The notes: generated from the sequence alone by a model not told the origin. A DNA stretch of 45,721 bases from an uncultured Clostridia bacterium (GCA_944390945.1 CALXRV010000028.1:1-45721); one strand, 5' to 3'. Positions 8,534-17,935 are shown, counted from the stretch's first letter. Numbers and translations are program-made.

Positions 8534-10084
8534 ATGCGCATCAAACGTTGCCTGTCACTTTTTTTCTTGACCGCAGTCCTACTGCTCTGCTGCACTTCCA
8601 CCGCACTGGCCGCCACCTATACGGATACCGCCGGACATTGGGCGGAAGAGGCGATCGAACGCTGGAGCGATGCCAAGGTCCTGCAGGGCGCAAATAATTT
8701 GTTCCGGCCGGATGAAGGCATTACCCGCGGCGAAATGGCGCTCATCCTTGACCGCATCATGCAGTATGAGGAGAGCAGTGCAAATACATTTAACGATCTG
8801 CCGGAAACCTGGTATACAGAAGCGGTTCTGCAGGCAAATGCCGCCGGCGTAATTTTGGGTTATGACGGTCTGATCCGGCCCAATGAAGAGATCAAGCGGG
8901 AAGAAGCCATCGTCATGATCGCACGCGCTTGTGGTATGGACGACCTGCTGCCCAGCGGCGAGCCGCTTCCTTATGGCGATACCGGCTCCATTTCCAGCTG
9001 GGCCTATAATATCATTGCCGCCTTCTGCGAAGCTGGTTATATCACGGACAGCACGGATTTTCTACGGCCGCAGGAATCGATCACGCGCGCCGAAACCGCT
9101 GTTCTTCTTGATAATATCATCACCCGGCTCTGGCGCGAGGACGGGCTGTACAATGCTGCGGTCGAAGGGAATGCCGTAATCAGCGGAGAAAAAACGATGC
9201 TGCTGAATACCATGATCTTTGGCGACCTGGTGATCAGCGGTGGTGCAACAGAAACCGTAATTCTGCAGAACACCTCCATTTTCGGCCGCATCATCAACAA
9301 AAGTAACGCCGAGATCATCCAGTACCCCACCGGTATGGAAAACCTGGATACGCTGTTTTTCCGTGATCAGGAGCTTCCTGTATTATCCGGTGTGGCGGTA
9401 AACCCCTATGCAGCCGTCGATTTCAGCGAAACAGACGGCCGGATGCAGTATATTGATCCGAGCAGCGGCCTTGCCGCCATTACCGGCATAGATGTTTCCG
9501 AATGGCAGAAGGAGATCGACTGGTGGGCGGTGGCAGAGGACGACGTGGATTTCGCGTTCATCCGTGCCGGCTACCGCGGCAATACGGAAGGGAAACTGAA
9601 TGCAGATACCTATTTTACGCAAAATATGCAGGGTGCGCTTGCTGCTGGTCTGGATGTTGGCGTCTACTTCTATTCACAGGCGGTCAACGTACTGGAAGCT
9701 GTAGAGGAAGCGCAGTTCGTGCTCGATATGATCGCACCGTTCGCAAATGAGATCACCTATCCCATCGTTTTTGACTGGGAGCTGGCCGGTACTTCGGATG
9801 CGCGTACCAACAATATGGATGCCGAAACGCTGACCGCCTGCGCCACTGCATTTGCAGAAACGATTGCCAACGCCGGCTATACGCCGATGATCTATATGAA
9901 CAGCGACCTCGCTTATCTGTATTATGACCTTACTCAGCTGACCGATTATCCGCTCTGGTATGCTGGCTATTCCAATGCGCCGGACTACTATTACGATTTT
10001 GATATCTGGCAATATACCAGCTCTGGTAGTGTGGATGGTATCGAAGGGCGCGTCGATCTCAACCTCGATTTCTGCGTGGATTAA
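8534..10084 (+). CDS. Secreted SLH-domain protein with C-terminal GH25 lysozyme domain
   Basis: This 516-residue exported protein begins with a signal peptide cleaved after about residue 26 (ALA-A). Three SLH repeats follow (about 27-75, 85-135 and 145-195; each has a 'W/Y..EAI' helix and an 'R.E' motif). SLH domains tether proteins to pyruvylated cell-wall polymers. Residues 210-265 form a short beta-helix-like stretch ('GNAVISG...NTMIFGDLVISG...NTSIFGRI') like that in bactofilins. From about 315 a glycoside hydrolase 25 (muramidase) domain is complete: 'GIDVSEWQ' at the start, 'AFIRAGYRG', 'GVYFYSQA', the catalytic 'FDWE' near 413, and 'DIWQYTS' at the end. It presumably remodels peptidoglycan at the cell surface. 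AAAGGAG is the ribosome binding site. A T-tailed terminator follows. Confidence 0.93.
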   Translation: MRIKRCLSLFFLTAVLLLCCTSTALAATYTDTAGHWAEEAIERWSDAKVLQGANNLFRPDEGITRGEMALILDRIMQYEESSANTFNDLPETWYTEAVLQANAAGVILGYDGLIRPNEEIKREEAIVMIARACGMDDLLPSGEPLPYGDTGSISSWAYNIIAAFCEAGYITDSTDFLRPQESITRAETAVLLDNIITRLWREDGLYNAAVEGNAVISGEKTMLLNTMIFGDLVISGGATETVILQNTSIFGRIINKSNAEIIQYPTGMENLDTLFFRDQELPVLSGVAVNPYAAVDFSETDGRMQYIDPSSGLAAITGIDVSEWQKEIDWWAVAEDDVDFAFIRAGYRGNTEGKLNADTYFTQNMQGALAAGLDVGVYFYSQAVNVLEAVEEAQFVLDMIAPFANEITYPIVFDWELAGTSDARTNNMDAETLTACATAFAETIANAGYTPMIYMNSDLAYLYYDLTQLTDYPLWYAGYSNAPDYYYDFDIWQYTSSGSVDGIEGRVDLNLDFCVD

Positions 10085-10164
10085 CGGCGCTCCTATCCGT
10101 CTGCAGGATGACATCGATAGGATGACATCGATCATCGCGGCAGCCAACCTTAACACTGTATCAA

Positions 10165-10199
10165 AAAAGCAGGGATGCTCGGCATCCCTGCTTTTGTTT
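10165..10199 (+). terminator. Terminator of the SLH/GH25 gene
   Basis: GCAGGGATGC (10169-10178) pairs with GCATCCCTGC (10182-10191), extended by AAAA/TTTT, and is followed by TTTTGTTT. Confidence 0.9.
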
Positions 10200-10444
10200 A
10201 TCCTGCATCGCTATTCATCGCGCCCGTGGTTTTCTCTTGCCTAAATCCCTGCCGGAAAATTTACGGTGGGGATTCCCTGATATTCTGGCTGCCGGGTATT
10301 TCCGCCCGCCAATTATTTGGATTTCGGTCGCTTTCGCTGCGCTTGTTGTGTAGCGTGTTTTTCTTGCTTTCTGCTTTACAAAGCGTTGCTTCTCCGTCTG
10401 TCGCTCTTTCCGTCAGCTATTCTGGCGCGCCAGGCAAATCTACA
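10200..10444. other. Intergenic stretch between two converging transcripts
   Basis: I see no convincing gene, RNA or promoter in these 245 bases. A 12-bp perfect palindrome, CTGGCGCGCCAG (10422-10433), lies just after the stop codon of the leftward gene, but it has no T tract. Confidence 0.4.
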
Positions 10445-11467
10445 TCAGACATATTCCCGTTTTTCCCGAATACGCTGGCGGATCCGCTGCCGCAGGCGCC
10501 GCAGCAGCCGCACCAGCCGGCATACCACCAACACCAGCGGCGGCAACGCAAACAACGCTGCCAACAGCAGGAACAGCATCAGATAATCCTCACTCATCCG
10601 CGCTGCGTTTTCCCAATAAGGGTAAGCAACGCCGTTCAGGCCCATCGAACGCATGCCAAAATCCTTAAGCAGGCTGGCGATACGCTCCACACCGTAACGG
10701 CTGCTGTTCTCCACCGCCTCTCCTCCCTGCAACGGGAACTTTTCTTCCACCACCTGCAGGGCAAAACCGGTGATCGGGTCCGGCATCACAATCTCATAAC
10801 TGGTAATGTTCTGCTCCGTCAGCGCAAACAGCGCGCTATAAGAGATAAAGACTCCCGCTCCGCTATCGCCATAAGCGGCCAGACTGAAACGGTCATCCTC
10901 CCGGTCGATCACGCCAGCCACCAGATAAGGTTCATTGGCGACCCAAACGGTATGACCGGCGACATCAATTGCCCCAAAGAGCCGCCAGGCCATCTCTTCG
11001 TCAAGGACAATCCGATCGTCATTGAGATCATACGCTGTCAGATAACTGCCAGAACGCAGGCGATAAGGATGGAAGAAAAAGAAGTCTCCGCCAACGCCGA
11101 TCGCCGGCGCGGTAATCTCTGCCTTGCCTTCTGCCCGCAGCCGGATCTCGCCACTGGCCGCATAAGCATCCGTCCACAGGCTGCCAGTTTCCGGCGCATC
11201 CAGCGAGGCATCGGTCAGGCTTTGCTCCAGCGCAGTATGAAAGCTTGCAATATTGCTTTCTGTCACTGTTGTGGTCTGCGGTAAAAAGGCGCTGATCTGC
11301 GCATAGCGCATTTCACTTTCGCCACGCCAACGCTCCGCTGCCTGCTGCGACAACAACTCTCGCGACGTGCAGTAATAAGCGATGATTGCCGCCAGACAGC
11401 ACAAAACGCACAACGTATAGCAGATAAAGCGCAGCAGCTCTTTTTTGGTTGGTTTTCTCAGCCTCAT
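10445..11467 (-). CDS. Membrane protein with a MacB-type periplasmic core domain (FtsX-like, only two TM segments)
   Basis: This encodes 340 residues: a TM helix at about 13-33, a large extracytoplasmic domain (about 40-290), a second TM at about 295-322, and an Arg-rich cytosolic tail. The extracellular part has features of the MacB periplasmic core: 'ISAFLPQTTTVTESNIASF', 'FFFFHPYRLRSGSYL', 'DDRIVLDEEMAWRLFG', and 'YLVAGVIDRED'. Full MacB/FtsX permeases have four TM helices; here only two flank the domain, and no MacB-type ATPase is adjacent. It starts 6 bases after the HlyD-family gene and is therefore in the same transcript. I infer a partner for that adaptor, not a stand-alone pump. Confidence 0.72.
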   Translation of the reverse strand: MRLRKPTKKELLRFICYTLCVLCCLAAIIAYYCTSRELLSQQAAERWRGESEMRYAQISAFLPQTTTVTESNIASFHTALEQSLTDASLDAPETGSLWTDAYAASGEIRLRAEGKAEITAPAIGVGGDFFFFHPYRLRSGSYLTAYDLNDDRIVLDEEMAWRLFGAIDVAGHTVWVANEPYLVAGVIDREDDRFSLAAYGDSGAGVFISYSALFALTEQNITSYEIVMPDPITGFALQVVEEKFPLQGGEAVENSSRYGVERIASLLKDFGMRSMGLNGVAYPYWENAARMSEDYLMLFLLLAALFALPPLVLVVCRLVRLLRRLRQRIRQRIREKREYV

Positions 11468-11473
11468 CTTCGC

Positions 11474-13282
11474 TTAATTCTCCACCAGACGTACCAGCAT
11501 GCCAGGCTCCACCGGCTTGGTCGCCGTAGTGATGACATAATCCCAGCCGGTCAGCGCCGCACCGGAAATCGCAGAGCGCGTATCATCCGTCGCCAGCACC
11601 TGTACATCCACACGCGTTGCCGTATAGCGCGTACCGAGCGGCGTCTGCTTTGAAGTAACAGTAAGGATAAAATCGCCGTTGCTATCCGAACGCAGCGCAC
11701 TGTTGGGTACGACAGAACTATATTCCGCACTCTGCTGTCCAACGGAAAGCGTCAGCGAACTGCCTGTTTCCACCTCGCCGCTTAATGCAAACTGCAACAG
11801 CCTGCCCCTGCCCGGCTGTTCCGGGTCATTGCGGATCGCCACCAGCTGGGCCTGGATATTCCCACCCCAATAATAATTGGAGACCTCCGCCATATCGCCG
11901 ACCTTAACCTTGCTCGCTTGTTCATTCGTCACGGCGAAAGAAAGCGAATAGCCCATATCTGGCACTTCGATCACAGCCAGCGGATCGCTGCCGCTCGTTG
12001 TGTTACCAGCCGTGATATTGACCGCAGTGACAATGCCGCCAACCGGCGCGGTGATCGTCGCATCTACAGAATCCGCCTGCAAGCGTGCTACCTCTTCCTG
12101 CGCGTCGGCGATCTGTCCGCGCAGCCGTTCCAGACTCAGATCATGCTTTGCCGTGGTCTTACCATCTTCCTTCTGCTGCTCGGAAAGACTGAATACCAGG
12201 TCGTCCAACGTAGCCTGCGCTGTCTTCACCGCTTCATTCGCCGTGCTCCAAGCAGTGCGTTTTGCTTTAAGGTCTTCATATTCTGCCTGCGCGTCCGCCA
12301 AGTCGCTCTGCGCGCGCAGCAGGCGCTCGTTTAATTCGTTCACTTCAGCGGATTCCTCATATTCATCCACCAGATCGTGATAGTCCTCTTCCAGCCGGGC
12401 CAGTTCCAGATCCAGCGCATCCGCCGCATCAAGATAGCCGGTAATGGTCGTATAAACGGTCATGTACCCTTCGCTGCCTTCCGCACCCTCACGATCCCAT
12501 TCCGAAGCGACCTGCGCCAAATAACCACGCAGCTTGGCGTCACCAGATTCCCCGGCCGCCGCCATTCTCGCCCGAGCCTCGCTCCGCAGCGAAGACCATT
12601 CGTTCGCATAGCGCGTTTCCGCCGCTGTCAGCGCATCCATATTTGCCTGAATTTCAGCTTCCTTATCTTCGATTGCGCGCTGTGCGCTCAGCAGCTGCGA
12701 GGAAGTTACACTGCTGCCGCCGGCAGCTTCAATCTCGCGCTGATATTCCGCTACCTCTTGCGTCAGATCATGCACTTCCTCCTCTGCCGCAAAAAGTGCA
12801 GATTCTGAAACCTCGTTATCCGCACGCTCTGCCAGCGCTTCATTCAGTTCCGCCTGCGCCTGTTCGATCTTGCGGTTTTCTGCCGCATAATCAGCACTGC
12901 TGCCATCGATCACCGCTTCGCGATACTGGTACTGTAGCTCCTCCAGCTGGTTTTGTGCTGCTTTCAGCTCCTCACTTTCCGTATCCGCCAACGTAAACAG
13001 CAGGTCGCCAGGTGCGACTGCATCGCCTGCCTGCACTGCAACAGAGCGCACCTCGCGCGTCTGGCCGTTCAGGGTAACCTGATACGATTCATTCGCCGAC
13101 ACCGTACCGGTACCGCGGATCTTGGCCGTGATCGTACCCGGCTGCGCATATTCCACTGCCACCTCTGGTAACGAGCGGTTGAGGATGGTATTGGAAAAGA
13201 ACGTCAATACCAACAGGATAGAAAGAAAGATGATCGCAGCATTTTTCACCCAGCCACGTTTTTTTACGCTTTCTTCTGCCAT
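11474..13282 (-). CDS. HlyD-family periplasmic adaptor (membrane fusion protein)
   Basis: This encodes 602 residues, with an N-terminal TM anchor at about 14-32. The lipoyl/barrel-sandwich half starts with 'PGTITAKIRGTGTVSANESYQV' and 'AGDAVAPGDLLFTL'. A very long alpha-helical coiled-coil hairpin spans about 95-390. The second half-barrel follows ('ITAPVGGIVTAVNITAGNTTSG'), and then a beta-barrel/membrane-proximal domain to the C-terminus. Such adaptors normally link an inner-membrane pump to extracytoplasmic partners. The start ATG is preceded by GGAGG (5-nt gap). It lies between two sugar-type permease genes and the MacB-domain gene on one strand, which is not the usual setting for either importer or exporter. 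Confidence 0.9.
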   Translation of the reverse strand: MAEESVKKRGWVKNAAIIFLSILLVLTFFSNTILNRSLPEVAVEYAQPGTITAKIRGTGTVSANESYQVTLNGQTREVRSVAVQAGDAVAPGDLLFTLADTESEELKAAQNQLEELQYQYREAVIDGSSADYAAENRKIEQAQAELNEALAERADNEVSESALFAAEEEVHDLTQEVAEYQREIEAAGGSSVTSSQLLSAQRAIEDKEAEIQANMDALTAAETRYANEWSSLRSEARARMAAAGESGDAKLRGYLAQVASEWDREGAEGSEGYMTVYTTITGYLDAADALDLELARLEEDYHDLVDEYEESAEVNELNERLLRAQSDLADAQAEYEDLKAKRTAWSTANEAVKTAQATLDDLVFSLSEQQKEDGKTTAKHDLSLERLRGQIADAQEEVARLQADSVDATITAPVGGIVTAVNITAGNTTSGSDPLAVIEVPDMGYSLSFAVTNEQASKVKVGDMAEVSNYYWGGNIQAQLVAIRNDPEQPGRGRLLQFALSGEVETGSSLTLSVGQQSAEYSSVVPNSALRSDSNGDFILTVTSKQTPLGTRYTATRVDVQVLATDDTRSAISGAALTGWDYVITTATKPVEPGMLVRLVEN

Positions 13283-13312
13283 GAGAACCTCCAGATGTTT
13301 GATGATGCGGAA

Positions 13313-14215
13313 TTACCCTTTTACAGAACCAGAATGCGTAATGCCTTCAACTAAGTATTCCTCTCCGTGCAAGAACAGCAGCAATGACGGCACCATATAG
13401 ATTGTTGCCACGGCAAAAGCCAGGCCTACCTCACCGGCATTGATCGTGGATAGATAGACGGAAAGCGGTTGCTTTGCCGTATCAGGCAGCAGAATGATCG
13501 GCTGCTCCACCATATTCCAATAATCGATAAATACCAGAATGGCGATGGAATACAGTGCACTGCGGCATTGCGGCAAACAAACACGAGTAAAAATACGCCA
13601 TTCGCTCGCGCCATCCAGTAGCGCGGCCTCAATCAGCGCTGCTGGGATGCGGCGCATGAATTTGGTTAATAAGAAGACGGAAAACGGCGCAAAAACACCT
13701 GGCAGGATGATCGCCCATCGCGTATCCAGCAAATTCGTCCATTCCGCCACCAGGCGGTTCGGCACCAGCATCACCTGATAGGGCATCAGCATGAGGATAA
13801 CATAGAGGAAGAAGATCACATTGCGCGCCCGCCCGCGATAACGCGTCAGGCTATAGGCGGCTAATGCTGCAATACCCACCTGCCCCAGCACGATCGGCAC
13901 GACCAGAATGACGGAATTCCAGAACTTGAGCAGATAATCCGGGCTTTTCAGCAGCACGGTAGCATACTGCTGCAGCGTCACTTTATCCGGAATAAACTGC
14001 AGGTTAATCCGTTCTGCCATATAGGATTTACTGTTATTTAGACCACTGAATACCTGGCCGTAGTTTGCCGTCAATTCGGTCTGCGACATAAAGGAATTCG
14101 TGATCGTCAGCACGGTCGGCAGCAGAAACGCGATGGCGAAAAAAGCTGCCAACAGAAACAGCGTTCCCCGCCCGAAATAACGCTTACGCCGCATCGTTTG
14201 CCAGCGTCTGCCCAT
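13313..14215 (-). CDS. Carbohydrate ABC transporter permease, MalG type
   Basis: This 300-residue inner-membrane permease has six predicted TM segments and the EAA loop, 'EAALLDGASEWRIFTRVCLPQ', that contacts the ATPase. A periplasmic insertion of roughly 40 residues follows TM1 ('MSQTELTANYGQVF...'). Its ATG overlaps the TGA of the upstream permease by one base, so the pair is translationally coupled. The C-terminus 'VEGITHSGSVKG' is typical of MalG-type subunits. It should form the channel together with the 14215-15144 product. Confidence 0.93.
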   Translation of the reverse strand: MGRRWQTMRRKRYFGRGTLFLLAAFFAIAFLLPTVLTITNSFMSQTELTANYGQVFSGLNNSKSYMAERINLQFIPDKVTLQQYATVLLKSPDYLLKFWNSVILVVPIVLGQVGIAALAAYSLTRYRGRARNVIFFLYVILMLMPYQVMLVPNRLVAEWTNLLDTRWAIILPGVFAPFSVFLLTKFMRRIPAALIEAALLDGASEWRIFTRVCLPQCRSALYSIAILVFIDYWNMVEQPIILLPDTAKQPLSVYLSTINAGEVGLAFAVATIYMVPSLLLFLHGEEYLVEGITHSGSVKG

Positions 14216-15144
14216 CAGCCTTCCACATCCTTTCCCAGTTTGTCCTCTGCCACAAACAGAATGGCGATCAGCACAACCATCACCACAGCCATCAACAGCG
14301 CGGCAGCAGACAAACGCTGATAATCGAGCGAGGCGAAATTATTGTTCATGAAATGCTGCAGCATGTAGAGCCCTTCATAAGGATAATCCCCAGTCAGCAG
14401 GTAGATCTCGCGGAACACCTTAAAAGAATTGATCAGGGAAAGGATGGTGACAAAAAGAATCGTTGGCGAAAGAAAGCGCAGCTTGATATGCCAGAACTTG
14501 AAAAACGGTGTCGCCCCTTCCACCTCTGCCACCTCTAGCAGATCGCGCGGGATATTGGAAAGCCCTGCCATGAAAAGGATCATATTATATCCCAGATTCT
14601 TCCATAAAAAGAGCAATACGACAACCAGCTGATTATATTCGGATTTCAGCCAGTCGATTTTCGCCACGCCAAAGATGGCCAACCAATCATTGACCGCGCC
14701 ATTATAATGGAAAAGCACTTGCCAGATCAATACAATAGAGGCAACCGGCACCATCATTGGACTGAGGAAAAAGGTGCGAAACTGACTTTTCAGCGGAATG
14801 CGCGCCTCCAGCACCAAAGCCAACAACAGCGCCAGGGAAACGGCAAGCGGTACCGCGACCGCGGAAAAAGTAAGCGTATTTTTCGCCGCCAGCCGGAAAG
14901 AAGAATTCTGCAGCAGATCGGCAAAGTTCTTCAAAAAGACGAACTCATGCTGAATAGGGTTGTTGATCACCGCATAATAGCAAACCACCAGGAAAGGGAT
15001 GATGAAAAACACCGTCACCCCCAGCAGGCTGGGCCAAAACATGGCAATACTGACCAGCCGGTCACGGCTCACATGCCCCCGGAACAGCCGTGGCAATGCA
15101 TGGCGCTTCTGCGGTTTTATCGTTTTTTTGCTGATCTGTTTCAT
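14215..15144 (-). CDS. Carbohydrate ABC transporter permease, MalF/UgpA type
   Basis: This permease has about 309 residues and six predicted TM helices, with the EAA loop 'EVAEVEGATPFFKFWHIKLRFLSP'. Start choice: AGGAGC sits just before two consecutive ATGs; the second (15142-15144) has a 4-nt gap from GGAG. The longer frame to 15192 begins with TTG and lacks a binding site. The N-terminal 25 residues are basic and cytosolic. It belongs with the MalG-type gene downstream and the solute-binding lipoprotein gene upstream. The 240-base gap from that gene holds a hairpin (15298-15320). Confidence 0.92.
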   Translation of the reverse strand: MKQISKKTIKPQKRHALPRLFRGHVSRDRLVSIAMFWPSLLGVTVFFIIPFLVVCYYAVINNPIQHEFVFLKNFADLLQNSSFRLAAKNTLTFSAVAVPLAVSLALLLALVLEARIPLKSQFRTFFLSPMMVPVASIVLIWQVLFHYNGAVNDWLAIFGVAKIDWLKSEYNQLVVVLLFLWKNLGYNMILFMAGLSNIPRDLLEVAEVEGATPFFKFWHIKLRFLSPTILFVTILSLINSFKVFREIYLLTGDYPYEGLYMLQHFMNNNFASLDYQRLSAAALLMAVVMVVLIAILFVAEDKLGKDVEG

Positions 15145-15297
15145 CATGCTCCTGCTGATATCCTGATCGTTATGCTGAAGAAAATCCGGCAAGCAACGAT
15201 TTCTTTCAAAGAAATTCTACAGGGATCCACAAAAACCTGCGTACCTTCATCCACAGCCTGCTCGCTACGAATAGCCGGCCAAGACTGCCCCGGCTGG

Positions 15298-15320
15298 CGA
15301 TCCGCCAGAGCAGCGGATCG
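15298..15320 (-). terminator. Hairpin between the binding-protein and permease genes
   Basis: CGATCCGC (15298-15305) pairs with GCGGATCG (15313-15320) around a 7-nt loop, with no T tract. Such intra-operon hairpins often protect the message for the abundant binding protein or partly terminate. A role here is inference. Confidence 0.4.
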
Positions 15321-15383
15321 TTTCAGCCGGCGTCCTCTCATTGTCTTCTACTGCAGCTGCGCAAAAGCCCCGGCAAACTCCAA

Positions 15384-17759
15384 TTATCTCTGCTCGTTGA
15401 CATAAATCGTGGCACGGCTCTGAATGATGGATGCCGTTTCCGCCGCTGAACGCTGCCCGGCAAAGAATGGTGCTGTTTCTTCCGTGATAATCGTCATCAG
15501 CTTTTCATCATAGCGATAAGTGGAATCCACGCGCTCAATCAGATCAAGATATTTATCGATTTCCTCCTGTGTTGCCGCATAAACTTCAAATTCCTGATAG
15601 TTGCTGGCGTCGCCCGTCGACATGCCAAAGGTATACTTCGGCACCTCGATCTGGTTACCATTTTCATCCGTGGAAAACTCTTTCGCCATCGCCTCGGCAA
15701 TCTTCTCATCCAGCACATGCTGATTCGTAGGATAATCATAGGTCTGCTGCTGGTAATCTTCTGTCAACATAATGCGGATGAACTGCCAAGCGCCTTCTTT
15801 ATGTTCACAGGTGCTGGACATGGCCAGCCCGGTGGAAGTATTCATCATCACGCCGTTGCCGTCGCTGCCCGGGAAGCCCTTAAATACAGCCTTGCCGTTT
15901 AGAGCCGCATTATAAGTTTGCAGCTCATTGAAATCATAGGCATAGAACGTGCTGAACAGCATTTCGCCATCAGCCAGCATCTGCCGTTCATCGCGGTAAA
16001 CGGTTTCCTCATCCCAGTTGTATTCTTGCGGGAAGCTGGCGGCCAGTTCAAGGATGCTGGTGAAACTCTCGTTATCAAAACTGCATTCCCCACTTGCCCA
16101 GTCAACAAAATCGTTGATGTTGAAGAGGAGAAAATATTGTAGGACCGTATCGCAGGTGAAATACGGCGAGAACAAACTGGCCTGCGGGTTTGCTGCCATC
16201 AGTGCCTGCAGATCATCCATCGTCGTCGTAAATTCCGTGCCGACATAATCCGAATTACCTAGCAGCACCTGCAGCGAAAAGCTGGGCATCACTTCATAAA
16301 GACCGCCATCCACCTCCAGAGCACGAAATACCGACTGCACCAGAGCTTCCCGCCCCAGATCGCTGTCGCTATCAATATACGGATAAAGATCTTCCAACAG
16401 GCCCTTTGCTATATACTGATGTACCGGCAGCTGGCCTGTGCAAATAATATCCGGAATATTGCCGGAGATGATGTCCGCCGTCAGCTTGGTCACGCCGGCA
16501 TTATAATCTTCCGCCGTATTGAAATCAGAGTAATCCGTAACTTCAATCCGGTATTCCTGGTTCGTCTTGTTGAAGTTGATGATCGTCCCGCGCAGATTAT
16601 AATCCAGATATACCGCAGCCAAGCGCAGCGTAGTTTTCTGCGGCACTTCGGAGGACGGCGTTTTGGTCAGCAAGGCAAACTCTGTCTTCGACATGCCGCT
16701 CATCGTATCATAATTTGTGGTAATGCAAAGGATGCGACCGTCATCCAGCACAGCCATCCCGCGGACATCATTGCTGTTGATATCAGAATTGATCCAGTTC
16801 AGCAAGGATTCGCATGTACCGTTCGCCGTATGATAACCGTAGAGCGTACCGTTGCCCTCGCAGTAAAATGCATATTCACCGCTGCCGGGGTAGATGTTGT
16901 GAGCATTATATGGCATAGCCATTGACGTACCCCAGCTGCGTGCCGCAATATCGACCGGCCGCACTTCATAACCGCTTTCCCCATTGTAAACGCAGGCGCC
17001 AACCGTACCGTCTGCCAGACAGGCCAAGCTGTTGATCCAGTTTTCCTCTTCCAGGTCGAACAGCCGGTTACCCTGTGCATCCAAAACATACAGGGTATTG
17101 TCGCAACCAATATATACGTTGCCGCTGTTGTCCACGGCCATGTTGCTGACATAAAAATAATCGCGCCCCTCGCCAAGTGAGGTCAGATCAACCTTGGCCA
17201 GCTCCCCGCCATCGGGATCCAGCTTGCGCAGTAAGTATTGCTCGGTCATTTCATAGGAAAGATCGCTCGGGCTGGCCGCGCTTGCCCCTGTCGTTCCATC
17301 ATCGGCCACGGGTTCGGTGGGATATAGGTAAATCGATTCCACAACCCAGATATTCCCTTCGCCGTCCAGATCCATATTCTGCAGACTGACACTGCCATCC
17401 ATGCCTTCCGGAATCTCCGGCAGCTGATAGTTCGGCAACAGGGTAAGTCCGGTGCCATCAATACTCACCTTATAAAGGAAGTTGGAGGAGACAACATTTG
17501 CCCAATCCTCTTCCTTGATATCAGAAGAAGCGATCATCTCGCCATTGAGCTGATAACCCCAGGAGGTAAAATAGACCATACCGTCATGATAGCGCGGCGA
17601 TTGAATGGATTCCACCTCGCCAGGAACGCTGACATATTCCGGCACATAGACGAATTCTGCCGTCGTGCCGCTATTTCCCGCATCATCGCCGCAGGCGGCA
17701 AAAGCCAGCACTGCGCAAAGCAGCACACAAAAGAGAAGCAATTGTTTGATCCGTTTCAT
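15384..17759 (-). CDS. Lipoprotein fusing an N-terminal beta-propeller-like region to a family 1 solute-binding protein
   Basis: This encodes 791 residues from the ATG at 17757-17759, preceded by GGGGGAAAGG. The 64 residues of open frame further upstream are not lipoprotein-like and are rejected. A lipobox ends with Cys23 (AFAAC). Residues 35-370 are a series of short beta repeats of the kind found in NHL/WD-type propellers ('NMDLDGEGNIWVVE', 'NMAVDNSGNVYIG', 'SLACLADGTVGACVY', 'GMAVLDDGRILCIT'). From about 380 a type 1 extracellular solute-binding protein follows ('GTIINFNKTNQEYRIEVTDY', 'ADIISGNIPDIICTG', 'TSTGLAMSSTCEHKEGAWQFI'). A normal sugar-binding protein has only the second part and is about 430 residues. 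The ligand is unknown. It heads the leftward transport operon. Confidence 0.9.
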   Translation of the reverse strand: MKRIKQLLLFCVLLCAVLAFAACGDDAGNSGTTAEFVYVPEYVSVPGEVESIQSPRYHDGMVYFTSWGYQLNGEMIASSDIKEEDWANVVSSNFLYKVSIDGTGLTLLPNYQLPEIPEGMDGSVSLQNMDLDGEGNIWVVESIYLYPTEPVADDGTTGASAASPSDLSYEMTEQYLLRKLDPDGGELAKVDLTSLGEGRDYFYVSNMAVDNSGNVYIGCDNTLYVLDAQGNRLFDLEEENWINSLACLADGTVGACVYNGESGYEVRPVDIAARSWGTSMAMPYNAHNIYPGSGEYAFYCEGNGTLYGYHTANGTCESLLNWINSDINSNDVRGMAVLDDGRILCITTNYDTMSGMSKTEFALLTKTPSSEVPQKTTLRLAAVYLDYNLRGTIINFNKTNQEYRIEVTDYSDFNTAEDYNAGVTKLTADIISGNIPDIICTGQLPVHQYIAKGLLEDLYPYIDSDSDLGREALVQSVFRALEVDGGLYEVMPSFSLQVLLGNSDYVGTEFTTTMDDLQALMAANPQASLFSPYFTCDTVLQYFLLFNINDFVDWASGECSFDNESFTSILELAASFPQEYNWDEETVYRDERQMLADGEMLFSTFYAYDFNELQTYNAALNGKAVFKGFPGSDGNGVMMNTSTGLAMSSTCEHKEGAWQFIRIMLTEDYQQQTYDYPTNQHVLDEKIAEAMAKEFSTDENGNQIEVPKYTFGMSTGDASNYQEFEVYAATQEEIDKYLDLIERVDSTYRYDEKLMTIITEETAPFFAGQRSAAETASIIQSRATIYVNEQR

Positions 17760-17877
17760 AATCCTTTCCCCCGAGTTTTGATAGTAATTGTTTTTGCCTT
17801 CGCTCGCATGGCAAAAGCGAAGAGATGACCCTGACCCGCTTCCCGCCGGAAGCCGGTACGGAATGCCGTATACTTTT

Positions 17878-17902
17878 ACCGTACTGTTGCCATCAGTACG
17901 GT
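17878..17902. promoter_or_regulatory. Inverted repeat at the predicted start site of the binding-protein operon
   Basis: ACCGTACTG (17878-17886) and CAGTACGGT (17894-17902) are perfect inverted 9-bp arms around TTGCCAT. The element begins 5 bp downstream of the predicted -10 of the leftward promoter, a usual site for a repressor. It could also form an RNA hairpin in the leader. The regulator is not identified in the window. Confidence 0.6.
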
Positions 17903-17907
17903 TGTAC

Positions 17908-17935
17908 ACTATCATGAACCCCCTGCCGCTGTCAA
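17908..17935 (-). promoter_or_regulatory. Promoter of the leftward transport operon
   Basis: On the - strand TTGACA (17930-17935) and GATAGT (17908-17913) are separated by 16 bp. The start codon of the lipoprotein is about 150 bases further on, so there is a long leader. Confidence 0.6.

Noticed and set aside
10175..11284. Long rightward open frame of 369 codons
   Set aside because: It is antisense to the MacB-core gene, rich in Gln, His and Arg with no family resemblance, and has no ribosome binding site.
15145..15192. Longer N-terminus for the MalF-type permease
   Set aside because: It begins with TTG without a binding site; AGGAGC is placed for the ATGs at 15142-15147.
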